DNA of 64,000 bases, taken from Saprospirales bacterium (lineage in GTDB: Bacteria; Bacteroidota; Bacteroidia; Chitinophagales; Saprospiraceae). The notes beneath the pieces are model-generated. The model was not told the DNA's origin, did no database searches, and saw nothing but the letters and a program-made list of their open reading frames with translations. The stretch is from positions 1-64,000 of the forward strand of contig JADJBL010000030.1 of assembly GCA_016703765.1 (NCBI GenBank). The letters are read 5' to 3'. Positions 46,590 to 53,264 of the stretch are shown piece after piece; position 1 is the first letter of the stretch, and every line of letters begins with the position of its first letter. The position numbers were made by a program, and so were the translations under genes.

Positions 46590-47186
46590 TTACTTGGCAA
46601 AGCGGCTTCCCATATCATCGGCCTCCCGCTCCAGGGAATGGTCGTCGTTTAGGGGCATTCCATCGATCTCGCCCGTGGCTTGCACCCGGCCTTCGGATTG
46701 TTGCACCACGTGGGTCAATTCGTGGCCGATCAGTGATTTGCCGGTGGAAGAAGCGGGGTCGTAAGTATTGGGTGCAAAATGGATATCCTTGCCCTGCGTG
46801 TAGGCAAGGGCGCCGAGATCGCCTGCCTTCTGTGAATCAGTATGCACCTGGACGTCGGAAAAATCGCTGCCGAAATGTTCGGAGGCTGAATTGCGAAGGG
46901 ATTCGGGCAGGGAGGATGGCCCCGAGGCGCCGCTTCCGCCTTCTTCCTGGCGCTGGATGGCGCTGCCTTCCTTTTTCATCTGCAATTCTTCTTCTTCGGG
47001 AACCCCTTCGAATTGGGCGACCTTTTTCATCTGCAATTCTTCCTCTTCCGGCAAGCCTTCGAATTGCGATACCTTCAACTGCAAGGCAGGGGGATCGATA
47101 GAAGAGGAAACGGGGGCTTTAGATTCCTTTTCGGAGGAAGGCCGCAGTTGCGAAGGCCTTTTTTCCAAATCCATGTAATTGTCCAT
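46590..47186 (-). CDS. DUF4157 protein (eCIS-associated, zincin-like HExxH motif)
   Basis: The 198-residue protein ends with the DUF4157 core: LRNSASEHFGSDFSDVQVHT, LGALAYTQGKDIHFAPNTYD, and LIGHELTHVVQQSEGRVQAT with the HExxH zinc-protease signature. The following helix carries EREADDMG, the likely third ligand. DUF4157 is a common eCIS companion and occurs in predicted cargo toxins. The N-terminal half is disordered and has two near-identical copies of QFEG-L/V-PEEEELQMKK. There is no toxin domain after DUF4157, so this is either a protease itself or a loader. It lies 12 bases after the PAAR gene. Confidence 0.88.
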   Translation of the reverse strand: MDNYMDLEKRPSQLRPSSEKESKAPVSSSIDPPALQLKVSQFEGLPEEEELQMKKVAQFEGVPEEEELQMKKEGSAIQRQEEGGSGASGPSSLPESLRNSASEHFGSDFSDVQVHTDSQKAGDLGALAYTQGKDIHFAPNTYDPASSTGKSLIGHELTHVVQQSEGRVQATGEIDGMPLNDDHSLEREADDMGSRFAK

Positions 47187-47198
47187 ACTATTTGGTTT

Positions 47199-47501
47199 TT
47201 AACCGCCAATTAAAACGGTGGGAAATCCTGCTACAATGGTGCCGCCGTGGGAAGTCGAATCGCCCATCCGGGCGGCGGGTTTACCGCCTATCAATACAGT
47301 CGCGGAGCCGAGAATGATCGAATCCGGGGGTCCGACGCATACGCACATATCACCCATGACCGCTGCCGGCATATTTCCGATCAGCACGGTGGGCGAGCCA
47401 GGGCCAACTACCGGTCCGCCTACATGCGGAATGGGCGGGGTGCCGGGGGTCTGCATCGGGCAGGTATGCATATCCGTTAAGCGCGCTGCGGGTTTTGACA
47501 T
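47199..47501 (-). CDS. PAAR-domain spike-tip protein (Afp10-like)
   Basis: The 100-residue protein is a bare PAAR domain: SKPAARLTDMHTCPMQTPGT, IPHVGGPVVGPGSPTVLIGN, MPAAVMGDMCVCVGPPDSII, GGKPAARMGDSTSHGGTIVA. His and Cys residues are placed to hold the tip metal ion. It would sharpen the VgrG-like spike encoded at 30.2 kb. It is transcribed opposite to the main cluster and leads the unit with DUF4157, so tip and probable cargo are co-expressed. The spacer 47502-47609 is a divergent promoter region. Confidence 0.93.
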   Translation of the reverse strand: MSKPAARLTDMHTCPMQTPGTPPIPHVGGPVVGPGSPTVLIGNMPAAVMGDMCVCVGPPDSIILGSATVLIGGKPAARMGDSTSHGGTIVAGFPTVLIGG

Positions 47502-47609
47502 AAAAGCACGGGTTTTGCCAATTCATGCAAAATATGGAAAATTTGGGGAACACCCAATAAATAAAAACCTTATTTTACAGGGGAAATAAATCCAGCTTAA
47601 CTCCAGACC

Positions 47610-49364
47610 ATGAGTAACATCCCATTCCCTGGTTTGCGATCCTTTAAAGAATCCGAAAAGCGGCTTTTTTTCGGACGCGACCAGGAAATTTGGCAACTCA
47701 AAGGCCGATTGCGTCACAACAGGCTCGCCATCCTGCTCTCCCCCCCGAAAATGGGAAAGACCTCCCTGCTTCGCTGCGGGCTGGTGCCCGAATTGAAGGA
47801 GAAAGGCTTCCCCGGCAAGGCGGGCTCCCAATGGAAAGTCCTGACTATTCAGCCCGACAAGGACCCCATCAAAACCCTCGCCGAAGCCCTGGCCCAGCCG
47901 GGCATCCTCAACAATCAACGCCTCACCCCCGATTTTCTGGAGGAGATTCATAAAAAATTGAGCGCCAATGTAAACGGATTGGTCGACCTCTACCGGTCCT
48001 CCGAATTCGTGCAGTTTTTCAACCTACTGATCATCGTCGACCCCTTCGACAGCGCCTTGTCAAACCCAACGATCAATCATTTCACCAACCTGCTCATCCG
48101 CGCAGCCAAAAACCCGCAGGTTGCCGTGTATGTCGTCTTCTCCCTGTCCACTACTTCCCTGCCGCAAATTTCACATTTGCCCGAATTGGTGGAGGCCCTC
48201 CAACAATCCTCTTTCCACCTCCATCCGCTCAACCAGTCGGAACTGGAAATCGCCATCAAAAATCCCCTCGAACAAGCAGGGGTGAAAATGGAGGACGCCC
48301 TGCTCAAACTCCTGGTCGAAAAACTGGCCACAGAGCCCGACCAATTGGTGAAACTGCAGGAATCCCTTTGGAAAACCTGGTGGGAGTGGAAAAACGAACA
48401 AGGCCAGGAGGTCATCAAAAAAAGCCATTACCTCAAGGCGGTCGGCGCCCGCGGCAACATCGTAGCCAAAGCACGGATGGCGGACGAAGGCGATCCCGAT
48501 GCCGAAACCCTTTCCATGGAAGATGCCCCTGCATCCGCCCCACCCGAAAAAAAGCCCTCCAAGGTCCAATCCCTGCTCGACAACCTGGCGATGGAAGAGG
48601 ATTCCCCAAGAATGGAAGAACAGGAGGACACTCCTCCCCCGCCTCCGCCCTCCCTGAGTCCTTCCCAGATCGCCGATAAAGTGTATGTCGGCCTCTCCTC
48701 CGAAAACCGGCCGCTTTGTAAGCGCATCTTCCAGGCGCTTACCCTCAAAACAAAAGACACCCCTCCCGAAACCCTTCGGCCCAGGACCCTGCTGGAATTG
48801 CAGGACATCCTCGACTCGGAAGCCGCCACCCTCCGTCAGGTCATGCAGGCCTTCGTGCAGCAGGGCAGCCTCATCTTCCCGGCACAGATCCGCGACAACG
48901 ACCCCATCCAGCTCGGAGAACCCTCCATCCTCGAGGAATGGCAGCGGCTACGCGACTGGATGGACGAAGAACAACAAAACGCCCTCGTCTATACCAATAT
49001 CGCCAAACGGGCCGAACGCTATTTCCTCGAAGACGACCAGGAGGCCCTCCTGAAAGGCCCGACCCTCAAAGAAACCCTGGAGTGGAAAAAGGCTAACAAG
49101 TTCGAACAAGGCTGGGCCGAGCAATACCACAAGAAATTCAACCTGGCCATGGAATTCCTCAATATCTGCCAGGAAATGGACGGACAGGCGCCTCCACCGC
49201 CCCCTCCTCCTCCGCGCATGGCAGAACCCGAACCGGAGCCCGAACCGGAACAGGAGTACGCCCCGCCGCCCCGGTACGAAGCTCCGCCCCCAAGAGAGGA
49301 AGCCCCTCCTAGCCCTCCGCCGCCGGCAGAACGGCCCAAGATCGTCATCAAAAAGAAAACCTAA
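47610..49364 (+). CDS. nSTAND1-like P-loop ATPase with proline-rich C-terminus
   Basis: The 584-residue protein opens with PFPGLRSFKESEKRLFFGRD, the typical lead of nSTAND1 ATPases. A P-loop of unusual form, SPPKMGKTSL, lies at ~44-53, and a Walker-B-like strand reads FFNLLIIVDPFDSAL, where canonical proteins have DQFEE. A helical region follows to ~270, then proline-rich linkers with acidic residues (EEQEDTPPPPPPSLS; PPPPPPPPRMAEPEPEPEPE) around a second helical domain (~345-520). STAND proteins act as signalling switches. It is divergent from the PAAR unit. A link to the injection system is by position only. Confidence 0.7.
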   Translation: MSNIPFPGLRSFKESEKRLFFGRDQEIWQLKGRLRHNRLAILLSPPKMGKTSLLRCGLVPELKEKGFPGKAGSQWKVLTIQPDKDPIKTLAEALAQPGILNNQRLTPDFLEEIHKKLSANVNGLVDLYRSSEFVQFFNLLIIVDPFDSALSNPTINHFTNLLIRAAKNPQVAVYVVFSLSTTSLPQISHLPELVEALQQSSFHLHPLNQSELEIAIKNPLEQAGVKMEDALLKLLVEKLATEPDQLVKLQESLWKTWWEWKNEQGQEVIKKSHYLKAVGARGNIVAKARMADEGDPDAETLSMEDAPASAPPEKKPSKVQSLLDNLAMEEDSPRMEEQEDTPPPPPPSLSPSQIADKVYVGLSSENRPLCKRIFQALTLKTKDTPPETLRPRTLLELQDILDSEAATLRQVMQAFVQQGSLIFPAQIRDNDPIQLGEPSILEEWQRLRDWMDEEQQNALVYTNIAKRAERYFLEDDQEALLKGPTLKETLEWKKANKFEQGWAEQYHKKFNLAMEFLNICQEMDGQAPPPPPPPPRMAEPEPEPEPEQEYAPPPRYEAPPPREEAPPSPPPPAERPKIVIKKKT

Positions 49365-49385
49365 AAGAAACCAAATCCCAATACC

Positions 49386-49838
49386 ATGAAGTTCAATTAT
49401 GACCTCATAGAACCCTTGCTCGTAGAATCTGAATTGGATGGCTCGGAGCTGCTTTGCGCTTTTGAAATACCCGGCAGCGGCGAGATCGTCGAATCCTCCG
49501 CCCGGGTGAAACGCTCCAATTCTCTCCAAAGCGACCTCACCCGTAACATCACCCGGATGGGCTCCAATATGTTGCGCCGCGAGGCTTCCCGGCTGGTTCG
49601 CCGCACCCTGGGCGGCGGTATGCTCGGGCGCCTGGGCTCCAGCACGGTGCGGAGCGCCTCCCGGCCCATGCAGGACAAACTTCAGTACAGCGGAGATGAT
49701 AAAGAGGAAGCCGTCGTGGAGGCCTTCAGGAAAGTAGCCCACCGCTTTTACTTCGACGAAACCCAGGGGGCCTGGACCCAGGCTCCGATAGCGGCAGCCA
49801 GAACGGTCGAAAAACGGCGCCGGCGCCGGCGCCGGTGA
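49386..49838 (+). CDS. hypothetical protein with arginine-rich C-terminus
   Basis: The 150-residue protein starts MKFNYDLIEPLLVESELDGS. The middle is basic and may form an amphipathic helix (RNITRMGSNMLRREASRLVR, TLGGGMLGRLGSSTVRSASR). A short domain (VEAFRKVAHRFYFDETQGAW) precedes a terminal run of seven arginines. Its stop overlaps the GTG start of the next gene by four bases. Related proteins are common beside TerB-like genes in Bacteroidota, but the function is unknown. Confidence 0.6.
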   Translation: MKFNYDLIEPLLVESELDGSELLCAFEIPGSGEIVESSARVKRSNSLQSDLTRNITRMGSNMLRREASRLVRRTLGGGMLGRLGSSTVRSASRPMQDKLQYSGDDKEEAVVEAFRKVAHRFYFDETQGAWTQAPIAAARTVEKRRRRRRR

Positions 49839-50335
49839 GCGCCGTAGAAGAACAAATCGGTAAATCGCCCCTCTCCACCCGTTTCGACCGGGAAGTACTG
49901 GCGCGTATCCTCGTGGAATTGGCCTCTGCCGATGGGGAGATCGAAAGCGCCGAGCAGGAATTCCTCGAATCGGTCGTCGGCGCCGAGTTTGGCTCGATCA
50001 ACGAGTTGATGGCCATGGAACCCGTTTCCCCCGTCGAATGCGAAGAACTGAATCCGGGCGTCCGCGAAACGATCTACCTGCTGGCCTGGGTCATGTCCCT
50101 GGTCGATCTGGATGTCAATCCCAGCGAAAGAAGCATCCTCATGGAATACGCGGGGATGTTCGGCTTCAGCGGCCAGAAAACGGAGGAGATCATCCGCAAG
50201 GCCCGCCTGTATTTGCTCGAATCCTCCATTGCCGCCGATACCTCGCGGGAAGAACTGTTCAGCCTGGCCGACAGCCTGGGAGTCGACCGCAACGACGCGG
50301 AAAGGGCTTTGATACAGCTAAAGAAAAGGATGTAA
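49835..50335 (+). CDS. TerB-like domain protein
   Basis: The 166-residue helical protein uses GTG 49835, overlapping the previous stop (GTGA). It resembles TerB/tellurite-resistance-like domains: VLARILVELASADGEIESAE, EFLESVVGAEFG, YLLAWVMSLVDLDVNPSERS, ILMEYAGMFGFSGQKTEEII, with paired Asp/Glu in the ADGEI and LDVNPSE turns. TerB domains bind metal and occur with membrane-linked stress and defence assemblies. It is the third gene of the plus-strand unit after the STAND-like ATPase. Confidence 0.7.
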   Translation: MSAVEEQIGKSPLSTRFDREVLARILVELASADGEIESAEQEFLESVVGAEFGSINELMAMEPVSPVECEELNPGVRETIYLLAWVMSLVDLDVNPSERSILMEYAGMFGFSGQKTEEIIRKARLYLLESSIAADTSREELFSLADSLGVDRNDAERALIQLKKRM

Positions 50336-50342
50336 GAGGATA

Positions 50343-51206
50343 TTAATGCGGCAGTTTTTTCCCGCAGTAAGGACAAAAATCCAGCGGGGGCTTTTCCTCC
50401 TCTTTCTTCTCCTCCTGCTCCTTCTGCGAGCCGGGGTCCTTCAGGTAATTGACAAAGGACGATGCCAGGATACCGGTGGGAAGCGCAACCAGACCTATTC
50501 CCAACAGGGCGATCATTCCGGCGAGGATCTTCCCGCCGGGAGTGATGGGGTAAACATCCCCGTACCCCACGGTCGTAATGGTGGCGATGGACCACCAAAG
50601 CGAGGTATAGATGTTCGGAAATTTATCGGGCTGCACATCGTGTTCGGCGGTGAACATCAGGGCCGAAGACAGGACGAGTAAAATCCCCACCATAAAGAGG
50701 GTGACGACCATTTTCTCCCTTTCATCCCGCACTACCTTGACGATCAGCCTCAGAGACTGATTATAGCGGTTGAGCTTGAAGAGGCGAAGAAGCCTCATGA
50801 GGCGCAATACCCTCAAAAAACGGGTATCCAAAATCTTCTGGGCGCCGTATGCCATCAAAGCCAGCTCCAAATAAAACGGGGCGATTGCCAGCAGGTCGAT
50901 GAGCGCCAGAGGGGAAAAGACGAATCTTCGGATCGCCTGCCACCTGGAAAGGTCCTTGAATTTCAGGTCGGCCGTCCAGGCCCTTCCGAGATATTCCAGC
51001 GTAAAAATAGTCACCGCAAATACCTCGAACGCGTAGAACCATCTGTGGAAAGTATCCGAGAGATACTGGTCCGATTCGAAGATCACAGCGATTACGCTCA
51101 ACGCGATAAGCGCCATAATCCCCAGCCCAACGGGCTTGTTCAGGGGATGCCCCGCATCGTCTTCTTCGTCAAGGACCTGGAATACGAAAGTTTTGAACCG
51201 CTTCAT
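50343..51206 (-). CDS. voltage-gated-like potassium channel with C-terminal CxxC tail
   Basis: The 287-residue protein has six transmembrane helices. S4-like arginine repeats are seen in FLRVLRLMRLLRLFKLNRYN. The pore helix and filter read TSLWWSIATITTVGYGDVYP, with the TVGYGD potassium signature. The gate helix is ILAGMIALLGIGLVALPTGI. After the membrane part there is a charged linker (KEQEEKKEEEK) and PLDFCPYCGKKLPH, a half zinc-ribbon motif, unusual for a Kv-like channel. It ends seven bases from the convergent TerB gene. Confidence 0.9.
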   Translation of the reverse strand: MKRFKTFVFQVLDEEDDAGHPLNKPVGLGIMALIALSVIAVIFESDQYLSDTFHRWFYAFEVFAVTIFTLEYLGRAWTADLKFKDLSRWQAIRRFVFSPLALIDLLAIAPFYLELALMAYGAQKILDTRFLRVLRLMRLLRLFKLNRYNQSLRLIVKVVRDEREKMVVTLFMVGILLVLSSALMFTAEHDVQPDKFPNIYTSLWWSIATITTVGYGDVYPITPGGKILAGMIALLGIGLVALPTGILASSFVNYLKDPGSQKEQEEKKEEEKPPLDFCPYCGKKLPH

Positions 51207-51223
51207 ACCTACATGTCTTAAAA

Positions 51224-51256
51224 AGAATTGCGTCCGCCTCAGGCAGACGCAATTCT
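51224..51256 (-). terminator. terminator of the PorP/SprF-like gene
   Basis: AGAATTGCGTCCGCC (51224-51238) pairs with 51242-51256 with one mismatch. It lies 16 bases past the stop at 51272 on the minus strand and is followed by TTTTT in that direction. Confidence 0.75.
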
Positions 51257-51271
51257 CCTTTAAAAATCATC

Positions 51272-53239
51272 CTACTTCTTCAACCTGATCAAAATAGAGG
51301 TCTCCAGGAAGTATTCGTTCGCACTGACGGGACCATAGAGTTTGTATTTGACCTGGTCCTTGGTCAGCAGTTTGCGTTGATCGAGGTTATCTTTCAGGGC
51401 GTACATTTGAAGAGCGGAAAGTTCTTCAAAGTTCATTTCCTTGTTGCTGGCCAGGGTTTTGGTTCTGGCGGTTTCCTTTGCATTGGCGGAATCCTGGAAG
51501 GAGTATTCCAGTTTCGGTTTGGCGCCGAATTCTCCGGCGTACTTCACACCCGACTCGAAATCGAGGTCGGACATCCCGCTTTGCAGGTTGCCCTGGATGG
51601 TCACGGAGTGCACGCTGATCCCCTTGGCGCTCAGATCCGTCAGCACTCCGGCCACGTGATCGGCCATGGATTTGACGTCGTTGAGCTTGGTTTCTTTCGA
51701 CACGTTATAGGCCAGTTCGTTGTACGGGAACTGGTATTCGATATCCACGTAGGCGCCCTGGTTGCTGACCTTCACGGGCCGTGTATCGGAGGGTTTGACG
51801 GCCAGTTTGTCGAGCGATTGCTGGAAGTATTCCTGCACCAGATCGGCGTCGTCCTTGAGGATATCGATCACGTCGAGCCCTTTGGAGGCGACGAAGGCGT
51901 CGATCTCCTCCTTGAGCGATTTGAATCTGGTCGCCTGCTGGGCCACAGGGCCGCTGAGCGCTTCGTAATCGCGCTGAATGTTCACGATATCCTTATTTTT
52001 TGCCTGCCTGTAAGTTTCGGCAACCTGGGTGGCTTCGGTATTGAGCTGGCTGAGGCGGCCCGATTTGTCGAGCAAGAGTTCCAGGTCCTGCCCTGCCCGG
52101 TTGAGGTAATCCCGGACGCTCATGATATCTTCCTTGATCTGTTTCTTGGAGGTCTTGCCTTTGGCTTCGTTCAATTTCACGGAGGCGGAAGTCAGGTTCT
52201 GGTCAACGCTTTGCTGGAGATAGCGGGATTCCAGGATGATGGCATCCGATTCCGAGCTATTGCGGCTGAGCGATTGCTGCACGTTTGCGGGCATTTTCGT
52301 CGATGGCGTCGGCCCGGTATCCGATTCACCCAATGCAAAAGTGAGGCCTCCTTCGTAGGAAAGGCCGAAGTCCGTCAGGGATTCAACCAGGGCGTTGATC
52401 TGAATTTTCTGATCCAGCAGGCTCACGCCCAGGCCGCCGGTCAGGCTGCCGCTGCCGACGCGGTAGCCGCCACCGACCCATAGTCCGCCGTCGAGCAAAT
52501 GGGCGCGGAGCAGCAGGTCGATATTGGTGCATTTGCAGTCGAAATCGCCGAACATGGTCCGGGCGAAGACGATGGGTTCGATCCCGACAGACCCTGTCTG
52601 CAACATGTAGGAGGCATAGCCCTGCAGGTGGGGTTGCAGACCGAATATCCGGCCGCTTAGGTAATCCAGGTCGCTGGTGAACAACTGCGGAAGGGAGGCG
52701 CCTGCCTTTAAATGCGAGCCGCCCGTGCTCCCCACGCGGAGGAAGATGGAAGGTCCTCCGTCGAAGCGCATTTTGCTCTCCGCGGCTTGAAACAGGGTCA
52801 GATCGGCGGGCTCGTTTACGCGCGTGTCTCCAAAATCCATCCGCTGGTTGAGCAGGCCTGCGGTGACGCCGGCGGAAAGCAGCAAGGATTCGGTGGAGAT
52901 CAGATGGTATGCGAAATCCAGATTGACATTGGTGCGCTTGACGATATGGGCCTGGTCGCTCATCAGGCGAAGGCCCACGCCGACGCGGCTTTCCTCGCCA
53001 AACAACCTGGAGAGGTCGGCGTCGAGGTTATAGGTCGTCGGGCTGTCGGCTCCAAAGGAAGCCCATTGCTTGCGATACCAGAGGGTAATGGGGCTGTTGT
53101 GGGTTCCTTTTTCCGCCGGATTGGCCAGCTGAGTTTGAAAACCGAAACCGGTCACCAACGGCACCTGCTGCGCGGACAGCGGAAGGACAGCGGCCAGTAG
53201 GCCTATGATCAGGAATGTAGTTGCGTATAGCGTTTTCAT
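51272..53239 (-). CDS. PorP/SprF-family type IX membrane protein with long C-terminal extension
   Basis: The 655-residue protein has a signal peptide (FLIIGLLAAVLPLSAQ) and a ~300-residue PorP/SprF barrel: GFGFQTQLANPAEKGTHNSP, WYRKQWASFGADSPTTYNLD, NVNLDFAYHLISTESLLLSA, GGYRVGSGSLTGGLGVSLLD, SYEGGLTFALGE. A coiled-coil region of ~150 residues follows (SVKLNEAKGKTSKKQIKEDI, VAETYRQAKNKDIVNIQRDY), and a C-terminal ~160-residue alpha-beta domain (DIEYQFPYNELAYNVSKETK, SVTIQGNLQSGMSDLDFESG) that I do not recognise. PorP/SprF proteins usually end after the barrel and partner with a type-B sorting-domain adhesin, which is exactly the gene upstream. It may anchor that protein on the surface. Confidence 0.82.
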   Translation of the reverse strand: MKTLYATTFLIIGLLAAVLPLSAQQVPLVTGFGFQTQLANPAEKGTHNSPITLWYRKQWASFGADSPTTYNLDADLSRLFGEESRVGVGLRLMSDQAHIVKRTNVNLDFAYHLISTESLLLSAGVTAGLLNQRMDFGDTRVNEPADLTLFQAAESKMRFDGGPSIFLRVGSTGGSHLKAGASLPQLFTSDLDYLSGRIFGLQPHLQGYASYMLQTGSVGIEPIVFARTMFGDFDCKCTNIDLLLRAHLLDGGLWVGGGYRVGSGSLTGGLGVSLLDQKIQINALVESLTDFGLSYEGGLTFALGESDTGPTPSTKMPANVQQSLSRNSSESDAIILESRYLQQSVDQNLTSASVKLNEAKGKTSKKQIKEDIMSVRDYLNRAGQDLELLLDKSGRLSQLNTEATQVAETYRQAKNKDIVNIQRDYEALSGPVAQQATRFKSLKEEIDAFVASKGLDVIDILKDDADLVQEYFQQSLDKLAVKPSDTRPVKVSNQGAYVDIEYQFPYNELAYNVSKETKLNDVKSMADHVAGVLTDLSAKGISVHSVTIQGNLQSGMSDLDFESGVKYAGEFGAKPKLEYSFQDSANAKETARTKTLASNKEMNFEELSALQMYALKDNLDQRKLLTKDQVKYKLYGPVSANEYFLETSILIRLKK

Positions 53240-53264
53240 ATCCTATTGGTTTTGTTGGTGATGG

